64,000 nt of DNA from Bog-366 sp963722555 (GCA_963722555.1 CAVRNQ010000001.1:558001-622000), one strand, 5' to 3'. Shown: positions 32,518 through 41,203, numbered from the stretch's first letter. Numbers and translations are program-made. The notes: generated by a model not told the origin, from the letters alone.

Positions 32518-33465
32518 TTAAGCGACTTCCAGTCCCAGTACTGCGGCCCCGTAAAGGGGCGAGTAATTCCCTAGAGCTGCGGTAACGATTTCTGTGGAAT
32601 AGGAGATCGTGGGTGAAGCCAACTCCTCCAGGAAGTTGCGCAGGTTGTCGAGCAGCAGCGCCCCCGACTGCGCCACCCCGCCGCCCAGGATGATGACGTC
32701 GGGGTTCAGAATGCGGATGACCGTGAGCAGGCCGCGGGCGAGCCAGCGCATGGCCTCACGCACAATGTGTGCGGCGGCCGCGTCGCCTTCCGCCGCCGCC
32801 TGCATGACAGCTTTGGCCGTGATGTCTTGGCCACCGCTGAGCTCCACCATGCGCGCCACGCGTTCCGGGCGGCGTTGCGCCCAGTCGCGGGCGCGCGCCT
32901 GCATAGCCCCGCCGGAGGAGAGAGTCTCCAGGCACCCGCGGCCGCCGCAGGAGCAGCGCTCGCTGGAATCGGATACGGGAATGTGGCCGAGCTCGCCCGC
33001 CAGGCAGTCCCGGCCCCGCAGGAGCTTGCCCTCGTGTACCAAGCCACTGCCGATGCCCGTGCTGATGGTGATATAGACGAGCAACTTGGCGCCGCGGCTG
33101 GCGCCGGAATGGAATTCCCCCAGAGCGCCGGCGTTGGCGTCGTTGTCGAGCTGGCAGGGAACACCCAGGGTTTGCTCAAACCATTTCCCCAGCTCGAAAT
33201 CCCGCCATCCTGAGGCATGCACGGAGGTGACCCGTTGATGAGTGAAATCCACCGGGCCGCCAAAGCTGACGCCACAAGCCTTGACGGGGGCGTCCGTACT
33301 GGCCAGCAAGTCGCGGCAGTGCGTGGCGAGTTGGCTGAGCATCCATTCGCGGCCGGCGGCGCGGTCGGTGTCGCCCTCCTGCACCAGAAGGCGCCGGCCC
33401 TGCTCATCAAACAAACCAACCCGATAGTGCGTACCCCCAATGTTTACGGCCAGCACGTTGTTCAC
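32518..33465 (-). CDS. ROK-family sugar kinase (glucokinase-like)
   Basis: The product has about 315 residues, starting at a GTG (33463-33465) preceded by GGAG eight bases upstream. The frame is open 19 codons further but those residues look non-coding. LAVNIGGTHYRVGLFDE at the start is the ATP-binding motif. SFGGPVDFTHQRV and ITISTGIGSGLV follow, and the ROK zinc motif RCSCGGRGCLETLSSG lies near residue 175. There is no N-terminal helix-turn-helix, so it is a kinase rather than a ROK repressor. Glucose is the likely substrate, with N-acetylated hexosamines also possible. Confidence 0.85.
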   Translation of the reverse strand: MNNVLAVNIGGTHYRVGLFDEQGRRLLVQEGDTDRAAGREWMLSQLATHCRDLLASTDAPVKACGVSFGGPVDFTHQRVTSVHASGWRDFELGKWFEQTLGVPCQLDNDANAGALGEFHSGASRGAKLLVYITISTGIGSGLVHEGKLLRGRDCLAGELGHIPVSDSSERCSCGGRGCLETLSSGGAMQARARDWAQRRPERVARMVELSGGQDITAKAVMQAAAEGDAAAAHIVREAMRWLARGLLTVIRILNPDVIILGGGVAQSGALLLDNLRNFLEELASPTISYSTEIVTAALGNYSPLYGAAVLGLEVA

Positions 33466-33813
33466 GCGGTTCTCCGATTCTCCCGGGAAAACCCACCCCG
33501 GGGTTTCCAACCAAACAAGCATACAGCCGATCTCGGGTCGCGAGACTCCTCACCTGTCCGCCGTCGGCGGACACCCTCTCCCGTCCCGGCGGGTCTTCGA
33601 CCCCAAGGAGGCTGTCTCGAAACTGGGGGTCGCCCGCTGTAGCGCCGCTCTATGAGCGTTATTGAGACAACCTCGAATTGACATGGCTGGCGCTCGCCCC
33701 AGCGCGGGAGGAGCGAGCGGCGCTCGCCCCCGGCAGGCCGAACGGCCGTCCGCCCTCAAGATCAGCGCACCTTCGGCCGCAGCGGCCCGGCATATACAAG
33801 GGTAGTAACAATT
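33466..33813. other. Intergenic region with an imperfect inverted repeat
   Basis: No gene is supported. GAGGCTGTCTCGAAACT at 33608-33624 pairs with GAGACAACCTC at 33666-33676, enclosing GTAGCGCCGCTCTATGAGCG. GC-rich palindromic pieces (GTCCGCCGTCGGCGGAC at 33558-33574, and GCGCTCGCCCC / GGCGCTCGCCCC) surround it. The promoter of the ROK kinase gene probably lies in the first part. Confidence 0.5.
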
Positions 33814-34572
33814 CTAACGGCCTTTCTGCCAGACCGCATGCAAGAAGAACTCGCGGTTGCCCTCTGCGCCCACCAGACAGCTTTCCGCGGACGCCAACTG
33901 GCTGAACCCAAGTTCAAGCAGTTTGCGTGAGACTTTGGCCACCGCCTCCTGGTGCAGCGCCGGGTCACGGACGATTCCACCTTTCCCTACCTGTCCTTTG
34001 CCAACTTCGAACTGGGGCTTGACCAGAACCAGCAAGTCCGCACGGGGCGCGAGCAGCGGCGGGAGCGCCGGCAGAATCAAAGTTGCGGAGATGAACGACA
34101 CATCCATCGTCACGAGTTCCGCCGGCGTCCCGATCAGGTGAGGGCTCAAGTAGCGGGCGTTGGTTTTCTCCAGGACAACCACCCGGGAGTCGCGCCGCAG
34201 TTTCCAGTCGAGCTGATTCGTTCCGGCATCCACCGCGAATACCTGGGCCGCGCCGCGCTGCAGCAGGCAATCCGTAAAGCCTCCGGTGGAAGCTCCGATG
34301 TCGAGGCACACCCTGCCGTCGGGATCGATCCGGAAATGATCGAGGGCGCCTTCGAGCTTCAGCCCGCCCCGACTCACGTACTTGAGGGCCTCGCCGAGCA
34401 AGCGCAGGGAAACTTGGGGATCGACGAGTGCTCCGCACTTCTCTTCTTTCTGATTGTCCACCAGGACCAGTCCCGCCAGGATGAGACCCTGCGCCTTCTC
34501 CCGGGACTCCGCCAGCCCTCGCTCGGCCAGGAGGCGGTCTAACCGGATTCTCTCAGATCGGTTGCGTACCAT
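33814..34572 (-). CDS. tlyA: TlyA-family rRNA 2'-O-methyltransferase / hemolysin-like protein
   Basis: The 252-residue product has an N-terminal S4 RNA-binding domain (RLDRLLAERGLAESREKAQG at 10-29, then GLVLVD). An FtsJ-like methyltransferase domain follows, with the SAM-binding motif CLDIGASTGGFTDCLL at 89-104. YVSRGGLKLEGAL precedes it, as in all TlyA proteins. Characterised members methylate 16S and/or 23S rRNA at cytidines and affect capreomycin sensitivity; a hemolysin role is disputed. It starts seven bases after the small gene 34580-34942, with which it is probably cotranscribed. Confidence 0.92.
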   Translation of the reverse strand: MVRNRSERIRLDRLLAERGLAESREKAQGLILAGLVLVDNQKEEKCGALVDPQVSLRLLGEALKYVSRGGLKLEGALDHFRIDPDGRVCLDIGASTGGFTDCLLQRGAAQVFAVDAGTNQLDWKLRRDSRVVVLEKTNARYLSPHLIGTPAELVTMDVSFISATLILPALPPLLAPRADLLVLVKPQFEVGKGQVGKGGIVRDPALHQEAVAKVSRKLLELGFSQLASAESCLVGAEGNREFFLHAVWQKGR

Positions 34573-34579
34573 GACCCCC

Positions 34580-34942
34580 TCAGCCTACCGCCAGTGGAGA
34601 GAGAAGGAAAGGGCTTCGCCGGCCGGGATAGCCGCGCGCTATTTCCGCCCAAAAACTGGTCCCAGAAGCTGCCTGATCGTGAATGGTCCGTTCCAGGAGG
34701 AAGCGGGCGTTCTCACTTTCCCTCTGGGGTGTGACGATGCCCTCGCGAACCTCGTCCGTGAGCCGCCGCACCGCGCGCTCCCTGGTCTTCAATAGTTCAG
34801 GATTGGGGCTCTGGCGGAGTTGCGTCGCGACTTTGCGCAAGACTTCGATCGCCGGGAACACGCGGGGCCCGGACTGTTCGCTGACAATCGCGCCCAGCCG
34901 CGTGGTCAGGAATCGCACTTCCTGGCGCAACAGCTCGTCCAT
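34580..34942 (-). CDS. Small uncharacterised protein, N-terminus reminiscent of PEP carboxylase
   Basis: The 120-residue frame starts at an ATG and ends seven bases before tlyA. The first 45 residues, LLRQEVRFLTTRLGAIVSEQ and then an FPAIEVLRKVA segment, have the spacing of the N-terminus of phosphoenolpyruvate carboxylase (VRxLGxLLGxVIxEQxGxxxFxxVExIR). The rest (RESENARFLLERTIHDQAAS) does not follow that enzyme, whose usual length is about 900 residues. It could be a beheaded remnant or an unrelated small helical protein in the thrC-tlyA transcript. I would not assign a function. Confidence 0.5.
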   Translation of the reverse strand: MDELLRQEVRFLTTRLGAIVSEQSGPRVFPAIEVLRKVATQLRQSPNPELLKTRERAVRRLTDEVREGIVTPQRESENARFLLERTIHDQAASGTSFWAEIARGYPGRRSPFLLSPLAVG

Positions 34943-34983
34943 GTTTGGCTCGCTTGAAGTTGCCCTGGGTCCAAATCATCGCA

Positions 34984-36291
34984 TCAAGGGGTCTCGACCG
35001 GCGGCGACAAAGCTTGTTCCAGCGCCCGGCGGAGCGCCTCGAGGTTGGGCTCAACCCGCAGCCGCTGCCGGCCTTCCTGGTCCTCCGAGCGATGGCGCAT
35101 GATGTACTCGGTGTCTTTAAGCTGGTTGCCGGTCAGAACGCAGACGATGTCCGCGTGTCTTTCGATCTTCCCCGCCCGCACCAGCTTGCGCACGCCCGCT
35201 ACGGTAGCGGCCGAAGCCGGCTCGCACCCCACGCCATCCTCGGCCAGGACCGCCTTGGCTGCGAAGATTTCCGCATCCGTGACGGACTCGCATAGACCTC
35301 CCGTCCACTCCAGCACCCGGCGCGCCTTCTTCCAATTGGCCGGGTGACCGATGCGAATCGCCGTAGCCTCAGTGCGGGGATTATCAACCGTGAGCAGTTC
35401 CGGCGAACCGGTCCGCAGAGTCTCGTAGAAGGGGCTTGCGCCTTCCGCCTGGATCACGATGACGTGCGGCACCTTTTCGATGAAACCCAAGTCCTTGAGC
35501 TCCCGCAGTCCTTTGCCGATGGCGGAGGAATTTCCCAAGTTGCCGCCCGGGACGACAATGTAATCAGGCGGCCGCCAGGCGCGCTGCTCAAGCATCTCCG
35601 CCACGATAGTCTTCTGACCTTCAATCCGGAACGGGTTGATGGAATTCACCAGATACAACCCCAGCTCCGGAGCAATTTCGCGCAGCAGGCGGAAGGCTTC
35701 GTCGAAATTGTCTCCGACTTCAACCACCATGGCGCCGAAGTCCAGCGCCTGGGCGAGCTTGGCGGCGGAGATCTGCCGATAGGGGACAAACAGCAGCGCC
35801 TTCATGCCGGCGCGCGCCGCGTAAGCGGCCATCGACGAGGAGGTGTTGCCGGTGGAAGCACAAGCCACCATGCGAATCCCGCGCTGCTCGGCGCGCGTGA
35901 TGCAGGCCGTCATGCCCAGATCTTTGAAGGAACCGGTGGGATTGTTACCCTGGTGCTTGATGGTCAAATGCACCGGGCCGGCCCACCAGCCAGCGTGCCG
36001 GGTTCCCACGAGCGGAGTGGAGCCTTCCGAGAGCGAAATGAGGCGCGCCCCGGGCTCCACAAACGGGATCAGTTCGCGGAAGCGCCACACGCCGCTGCGG
36101 TCGATCGGTTCGCCGCTCAGCCGGCGCTGGTGCCAGGCGTGGCGGAGTTGCTCAGGGTCGAAGTGGTCAAATTCATATTTCACGTCAAGCAGGCCGCCGC
36201 AGAACGCGCAGGCGTGCGCATCCTTCCGGGGGTCTTGCCGGCGCTGGCAGCCCGTTTCGATGCACTGGAGGTAGGCGGAGGACATGGGCAT
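34984..36291 (-). CDS. thrC: Threonine synthase
   Basis: ThrC converts O-phosphohomoserine to threonine with PLP. The 435-residue protein has the PLP lysine in NNPTGSFKDLGMTA (K123) and the phosphate-binding VPGGNLGNSSAIGKG, and SEGSTPL and STGNTSSSMAAYA belong to the fold-type II core. The N-terminus carries two cysteine pairs (C10/C15 and C28/C31 in CAFCGG), a zinc-ribbon-like extension seen in this ThrC subgroup. ATG at 36291 or six bases later. lysC precedes it on the same strand after a 140-base word-built repeat, so the first and last enzymes of threonine synthesis are neighbours. Confidence 0.94.
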   Translation of the reverse strand: MPMSSAYLQCIETGCQRRQDPRKDAHACAFCGGLLDVKYEFDHFDPEQLRHAWHQRRLSGEPIDRSGVWRFRELIPFVEPGARLISLSEGSTPLVGTRHAGWWAGPVHLTIKHQGNNPTGSFKDLGMTACITRAEQRGIRMVACASTGNTSSSMAAYAARAGMKALLFVPYRQISAAKLAQALDFGAMVVEVGDNFDEAFRLLREIAPELGLYLVNSINPFRIEGQKTIVAEMLEQRAWRPPDYIVVPGGNLGNSSAIGKGLRELKDLGFIEKVPHVIVIQAEGASPFYETLRTGSPELLTVDNPRTEATAIRIGHPANWKKARRVLEWTGGLCESVTDAEIFAAKAVLAEDGVGCEPASAATVAGVRKLVRAGKIERHADIVCVLTGNQLKDTEYIMRHRSEDQEGRQRLRVEPNLEALRRALEQALSPPVETP

Positions 36292-36292
36292 T

Positions 36293-36434
36293 AAGAAGTC
36301 AGGAGTCAGGAGTTAGGAGCCAATAGACGGGAAACGGTAGTCGGAATACGGTTGACAGGAATCGGAACGACTGTCGCCCTCTCTTGTCTGCTTTCTGCCG
36401 GATTCTGACTCCTGTCTCCTGACTCCTCGCTCCT
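36293..36434. repeat. Word-built inverted repeat between thrC and lysC
   Basis: Left arm 36293-36318 (AAGAAGTCAGGAGTCAGGAG...) pairs with right arm 36405-36434 (CTGACTCCTGTCTCCTGACT...), with an 86-base spacer that contains further related words. The right arm reaches into the lysC stop codon (36433-36435) and the left arm begins two bases from the thrC start. The same AGTCAGGAG word is found in the tandem array at 2223-2261. Confidence 0.85.
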
Positions 36435-37866
36435 AGAGCTTAAACTCCTCATGAATTACCTTTACGGCTTCTTTTACATCTGCAGACTTAACTGCAAATG
36501 AAATACTCAGTTCGGAAGAACCCTGCGCAATAGCGATGATGCTTATGCCATGCCGTCCCAAGGCGCCGAAGGCCCGGCCGGCGATACCCGGAGTGCCCTT
36601 CATGTCTTCACCGATGGCCACGACAATGGCCACGTGGGGCATGACCTCGATCGCCGCCATGTAATCGTGCAGCATTTCCAGTTCAAAGCTCTTTTCGAGC
36701 TGAGCTTTCACGCGGCGCACGTCAGCGTCGTGGACGGCGAAGCACAGCACGTTATCCGCCGACGATTGGGTGACCATCAGGGTGGGGATATCCTCCAGGC
36801 TGAGCGCACTGAAAGTCTTGGCTGCCAGGCGGGGGAAGCTGAGCGCGTCCTTGCCGCTGAGGGTGATGATAGCAGCTTTGCTGACGGAGGTGATGGCCTT
36901 TACGCCTCGTTGGCTGCTATTGGCGGAGGGAACAATGCAGGTTCCCGGACACGCGGGATTGAAACTGTTCTTGATCCAGACCGGAATTTTCTTTTTCATG
37001 ACGGGTTGGATCGTCTTGTGGTGAAGGACTTTGGCGCCGAAGAAGGAGAGCTCGATGGCCTCGCGATAGGAGATTTCCGGAAGGATCCGCGCTCCCGGGA
37101 CGAGGCGAGGGTCGGCGGTCATGACGCCATCCACGTCTGTCCAGATCCATACTTCGTCGGCGTCCAGCGCCCCAGCCATGATCGTCCCACTGTAATCAGA
37201 TCCGCCGCGGCCGAGGGTGGTGCACACGCCCTGCCGCGTGGCGCCCCGGAACCCGGTGATCACCGGCACCATGCCGCGTCGTCGCAAGCCCGCCAGCCGT
37301 TGGCGGGTCTGGGCATGGGTTTCCTCGAAGAGCGGCGTGGCGTTACCGAAGTTGTCGTCGGTCACGATCAACTCGGTGGCGTCCACAGCTTCCGCAGGAG
37401 TGCCGCGCGACCGGAGGATGGCCGCCATCAGGTGCGCTGACATCACTTCGCCGAGGCTGGAGAGCGTGTCCATGGCCCGCGGCGTCACCTCGCGCACCAG
37501 CGAGAACCCCGAACACAGATTCTCAAAATCCGTCACAGCATCGGCCAGCCTGGGCAGAACGGTGGCCTGCTCGGCGGCCTTCAGGAGCTGATCGGCGACC
37601 TCGCGGTGCCGGTGAGCGAGTTCCCGGCGCACATTCTTCCATTGCTCGCGGTCGCCCTGGCTGGCTTCGGTGGCGGCGCGGATGAGCATGTCCGTAACGC
37701 CCCCCATGGCGGAAACCACCACGGCCACTTCGGCGCGTTGCGCATGGTCGGCCACAATCTCCGCCACGTTCTTCATCCGCTCCGCGCTGCCCACGGAGGT
37801 CCCGCCGAATTTCATCACGATGAGCGGCTTCTTGCTCTTACTCGGAATCGGGTTTTCTTTCACCAT
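36433..37866 (-). CDS. lysC: Aspartate kinase
   Basis: LysC phosphorylates aspartate, the first step toward lysine, threonine and methionine. The 477-residue monofunctional enzyme has VMKFGGTSVGSAERM at about 17-31, TELIVTDDNFGNATP, GFRGATRQGVCTTLGRGGSD (substrate and ATP site) and VWIWTDVDGVMTADPR. Two ACT domains occupy about 320-477 (LMVTQSSADNVLCFAV, VAIVVAIGEDM), implying feedback control by an end product. The size is that of the long LysC/ThrA-type kinases rather than the alpha-beta form of Gram-positives. No homoserine dehydrogenase is fused. Confidence 0.95.
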   Translation of the reverse strand: MVKENPIPSKSKKPLIVMKFGGTSVGSAERMKNVAEIVADHAQRAEVAVVVSAMGGVTDMLIRAATEASQGDREQWKNVRRELAHRHREVADQLLKAAEQATVLPRLADAVTDFENLCSGFSLVREVTPRAMDTLSSLGEVMSAHLMAAILRSRGTPAEAVDATELIVTDDNFGNATPLFEETHAQTRQRLAGLRRRGMVPVITGFRGATRQGVCTTLGRGGSDYSGTIMAGALDADEVWIWTDVDGVMTADPRLVPGARILPEISYREAIELSFFGAKVLHHKTIQPVMKKKIPVWIKNSFNPACPGTCIVPSANSSQRGVKAITSVSKAAIITLSGKDALSFPRLAAKTFSALSLEDIPTLMVTQSSADNVLCFAVHDADVRRVKAQLEKSFELEMLHDYMAAIEVMPHVAIVVAIGEDMKGTPGIAGRAFGALGRHGISIIAIAQGSSELSISFAVKSADVKEAVKVIHEEFKL

Positions 37867-37937
37867 CGTTTTAACCCCTGGGGGCGGACGTTCGCCAGGT
37901 TGGGCTTAGCATACCGGAGAGCGTGCGCTCCGGTTCG

Positions 37938-38870
37938 CTAGCGAATCTTCATCGTATTCGTCGTCGTAGAGGAAACGCCGGAGCTAGCGGTCTGGGTTGA
38001 CTCGCGCACAACTTCAATAAAAACCTTGGTGGGAAGCGACAGATAGCGGTCGCGGCGATAGACCAGACCCAACTCGCGGTAGAGTTTCTGGCCCTCGAGG
38101 GGGATCAACTTCAGCACGCCCGCGGTGACTTCCGGCTGGACATAGGTCCGGCTGATCAGGGAAATTCCCAGTCCGGCCCCTACAAATTTCTTGATGGTTT
38201 CGACGCTGGCCAGTTCCATGGAAATCTGCAGACTATAGCGATATGCGCGCAGCAAGCGGTCAATGACCACGCGCGTGTGGCCCGTCTTGGGCAGGATGAG
38301 CGGATGCTGAGCAAATTGCTCCACGGTCACGCTTTTGTTCTTGGCCAGCGGGTGAGCCTTGGGGACCACCACCTGGACTTCGTCGCGGAACACCGGAATC
38401 ACTTCCAGGTTGTGGGCGGTCAAAGGCAGCGTGACAATGCCGAGGTCGACGGCGCCTTCCTGAACTTTCTGCAGAATCTTGTGGCTGAAATTCCGGTAGA
38501 TGGTGATCTGGACTAACGGGTAAAGTTGCTTGAAACGGGCAAAGGTCTTGGGCAGGACGTAGAGGCACGTCGCTTCGTTGGCGCCGATGTGCAGCTTGCC
38601 CCGCGGCGTCTGGTTCAACTCGGCGATCGCCTGGACAGCCTCCTTTTGCAGCGCCAGCAGCTTTTCCGCATAACGAAGGAGAATCTCGCCGGCGGGTGTC
38701 AGCAAGACTTTCTTCCCGCTCCGGTCAAAAAGCTTCTCTCCGCATTCCTGCTCCAGGAGCCGCACCTGCGCACTAATCGCCGGCTGCGTGCGGAACAGCT
38801 TCTCCGCGGCGCGGGAGAAGCTTTGCAGCTTCGCCACCTCCAGGAAACTTCCTAGCTGGTCATAGTCCAT
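37938..38870 (-). CDS. LysR-family transcriptional regulator
   Basis: The 310-residue product has the winged helix-turn-helix at 1-60 (FLEVAKLQSFSRAAEKLFRT, then QPAISAQVRLLEQECGEKLF) and a periplasmic-binding-like effector domain at about 90-295. The closest resemblance by eye is to the CysB/CbbR/CysL branch (GIVTLPLTAHNLEVIPVFRD). It lies 70 bases upstream of lysC on the same strand, which could mean cotranscription, but LysR proteins usually control a divergent gene and none is present: upstream is a repeat element. Confidence 0.88.
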   Translation of the reverse strand: MDYDQLGSFLEVAKLQSFSRAAEKLFRTQPAISAQVRLLEQECGEKLFDRSGKKVLLTPAGEILLRYAEKLLALQKEAVQAIAELNQTPRGKLHIGANEATCLYVLPKTFARFKQLYPLVQITIYRNFSHKILQKVQEGAVDLGIVTLPLTAHNLEVIPVFRDEVQVVVPKAHPLAKNKSVTVEQFAQHPLILPKTGHTRVVIDRLLRAYRYSLQISMELASVETIKKFVGAGLGISLISRTYVQPEVTAGVLKLIPLEGQKLYRELGLVYRRDRYLSLPTKVFIEVVRESTQTASSGVSSTTTNTMKIR

Positions 38871-39018
38871 GATCTTTGGTCAGAGGCAATCCATTATCTT
38901 ATCAAATTGCGCAGGACTGGCGTGTAGAAAAGTGCCGGCGGAGGTAGCCGGGACTTCCCCGTGCGCTCCGCCATTCTCGGCCCGGCGCTGGGAGGGCAGG
39001 CTCAGAAGCCAGCTCTCC

Positions 39019-39390
39019 TAACCCGGATTTCTCACCACGCTGGGACGCTTTGGGGGAGGCTGCCGGAAGGGCGGGGCTTCAGAGGCTGCGGAAAAACGCT
39101 CCGATGCTGTCATCCTGAGCGAAGCGAAGGACCCCTGTATTTGAATTTTCAAGCAAATACAGAGGTCCTTCGTCGGCTTCGCCTCCTCAGGATGACAGCT
39201 TTGGCGGTTTTTCCGCAACCTGTTCAGCCCCGCCGAAATTGCGCCTCCCGCCCTCTGTTCGTCCCGCGCCCCGCGCAGCTTGCAGCCGCAAGCTGCGCGG
39301 GGCGCGAAGCACGGGAATAATCAGGAAGGCCTTGTAACGGCGGGGCTGAAGCCCCGCCCTTCCAATCCCGTGGTGAGAAATCCGGGCTAA
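39019..39390. mobile_element. MITE-like element with terminal inverted repeats (copy 1)
   Basis: The ends are CCCGGATTTCTCACCACG (39022-39039, preceded by TAA) and its complement CGTGGTGAGAAATCCGGG (39369-39386, followed by CTAA). Just inside both ends lie GGGCGGGGCTTCA / TGAAGCCCCGCCC. A hairpin of the GTCATCCTGAGC family (39082-39225) is nested in the middle. A second copy, in opposite orientation, is at 61673-61918. There is no transposase gene; it is about 372 bases long and probably moved in trans. The 600-base gap between the LysR and M28 genes contains nothing else. Confidence 0.75.
39082..39225. repeat. GTCATCCTGAGCGAAGCG-family hairpin (copy 2, nested)
   Basis: GCTGCGGAAAAACGCTC... 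and TGTCATCCTGAGCGAAGCGA on the left pair with CCTCCTCAGGATGACAGC and GCGGTTTTTCCGCAACC on the right; CTGTATTTG/CAAATACAG closes the tip. It is nearly identical to 61716-61858 apart from the segment between GATGACAG and TTTTTCCGC. Confidence 0.8.
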
Positions 39391-39463
39391 TCCAGTGTGA
39401 GAAACTGGGGCCGGGACCGCCCCTGGGGGCGGCCCGGGACGGGGCAAGCCCCGGCCCGACAGC

Positions 39464-41203
39464 TCAGGCCAGGGGGCTCGCCACGTCCTGATCCCCCTGC
39501 AGGACCGAAATCCAAAACAACTGGACGCCGAGCGCCACGGCCAGGAGAAACAGCGCTACGGCTACGGGCGACCAAACCCCGTACGCGGCTTGCAGCACGA
39601 GGTACCAGGTGATGCGCCAGCCGAGGAAAATCTCCTTGCCAAAGGAATAGAGCAGCGCAGCGAACGGCGTGGCCGCAGCGATGAGGAGCGCGGCGTTCGT
39701 GGCTCTCGACACCGCGCCGCGAGGCGGCACAAGGAGCAAAGTGGCATAGGCGAAGCCGCCCAGTAAAAGCTCCATGGCATACGGGTTGTCGAGAAAGGCC
39801 ACGAGCGCCACGATGGTGACCCAGAGGAAGAGGATGCGTTTCCTCACCCCGAACGGCGTGGCGGGGACCTCCACGCGGGAAAGGAGCTTGCGGAGTTCCA
39901 CAAATCCCGCGCCGGCTACGATGGCCAACCCCGCGATCAGGGCGAGTGGCAGGTGATATAGGAACGGGTCCTTGGGCGTAGCTGGGTACAACTCGAAGCG
40001 GGGCAGAATATTCAACCCCGTCAGTGCATAAAGCAGCAGTCCCGCGAGGCAGGGGGGTATGACCCAACTTGCCGGCCCCAGGAATCGCCAGCCGTGCAGT
40101 TCGATATTCTCGGCGGCGAAGTTGCGCGCGGCAAAGAGGGCCGCGAGGGCGACGGGCAGGAGCCCGAGGATTTGCAGCAAGCCCATGAGGGCAGTGGACA
40201 GATAGCGGTCCGGACTGGCCTGGAAGTCGCCGGCAGTCCCCGGGGCGGGAGGGGGAAGCGTATTGAGAGCGAAGACGGCTTGCTCAACCGTCGAGCCGAG
40301 CAATTGAAACGCCGCCGGATCGAAATTGCGGAAGACGTCCTCGGGGGTGTGGTAGCGGGCGCGCACAGGCTCGGTATCGAGTGAGTGCGTGGCCAGGTTC
40401 AGAGCGGGAATACCGCTGCGCAGCAGCGGCCCCTGATCCTGGGCGGAGACTTCCAGGGCGCGCTCGATCCATTCGCCTGCACCAGTCACCTGTTCGATTC
40501 GGGCGCCCTGCGCGCGGCCCGAGGCCACCAGGAGCTGCCGCAGCCAGAGCGGCGTGTATCCTGCGGATTGCCCCATGCAGTTCATTTCGAGCGAGGGAGC
40601 GGGTCCGGCCGCAAGGTAATCCAGGGAGAGGACGGCTACGGTCTGGTGGGTTTTCAGGAAGCCGGTTAGCTCCCGCGCCCCGATCATGCCCCACTCTTCC
40701 GCGTCGTCGGCGGCGAGTATCAGGCCGCGATGGCGAGGACCCTGGCGCAGAACGCGCGCCAGCTCAAGCAGCACACCGACGCCGGAGGCGTTGTCTTCCG
40801 CAGCCTCGTGAGAAGTCAACTGGCCGTCATAATGGGCCATGACGGCCACGCTTTGCGGGGATTCGCCTTCCAGCCACGCCACCACGTTCTCACCTTGCAC
40901 CCGCTCGCCGCGCAGCCACATGGAAAAGGTCGGGCTGCTCACCTCATAGCCCAGCTTCCGGAATTCGGCGCGCAGATATTCCGCGGCACGCCGCGCGGGG
41001 GGAGTGCCGGTGACGCGGTCGGGAAATTCTTCCGCCACGACGCGTGTGTACTCAACCGCATTGGCCCCCTCAAAGCGCACCGGGGCGAGGGGCACGGAGA
41101 GCTGCGGGAGGGGCCGCGGGCCCCAAAGAGCGCCGGCCCAAACCAACGCACCGGCGACGACCGCGCACAACCCCGTAGCAAGCCGTTGGTGAAAAGACAG
41201 CAT
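39464..41203 (-). CDS. Membrane-anchored M28-family zinc aminopeptidase
   Basis: From the ATG at 41203 the product has 579 residues. A membrane anchor (about 5-27, ATGLCAVVAGALVWAGALWG) precedes an extracytoplasmic peptidase domain (about 50-315). Its co-catalytic zinc ligands are seen in VMAHYDGQLTSHEAAEDNAS (His and Asp) and LAADDAEEWGMIGA (Glu-Glu and Asp), and a late His is in SLDTEPVRARYHTPEDV. The second half has about seven membrane helices, as in ER-aminopeptidase/Fxna-like M28 proteins. The gene starts five bases after the stop of the MEDS gene, so the two form an operon. Substrates unknown. Confidence 0.88.
   Translation of the reverse strand: MLSFHQRLATGLCAVVAGALVWAGALWGPRPLPQLSVPLAPVRFEGANAVEYTRVVAEEFPDRVTGTPPARRAAEYLRAEFRKLGYEVSSPTFSMWLRGERVQGENVVAWLEGESPQSVAVMAHYDGQLTSHEAAEDNASGVGVLLELARVLRQGPRHRGLILAADDAEEWGMIGARELTGFLKTHQTVAVLSLDYLAAGPAPSLEMNCMGQSAGYTPLWLRQLLVASGRAQGARIEQVTGAGEWIERALEVSAQDQGPLLRSGIPALNLATHSLDTEPVRARYHTPEDVFRNFDPAAFQLLGSTVEQAVFALNTLPPPAPGTAGDFQASPDRYLSTALMGLLQILGLLPVALAALFAARNFAAENIELHGWRFLGPASWVIPPCLAGLLLYALTGLNILPRFELYPATPKDPFLYHLPLALIAGLAIVAGAGFVELRKLLSRVEVPATPFGVRKRILFLWVTIVALVAFLDNPYAMELLLGGFAYATLLLVPPRGAVSRATNAALLIAAATPFAALLYSFGKEIFLGWRITWYLVLQAAYGVWSPVAVALFLLAVALGVQLFWISVLQGDQDVASPLA

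Noticed and set aside
37867..37937. Lysine riboswitch or attenuator before lysC
   Set aside because: The gap to the LysR gene is only about 70 bases and holds no matching conserved elements.
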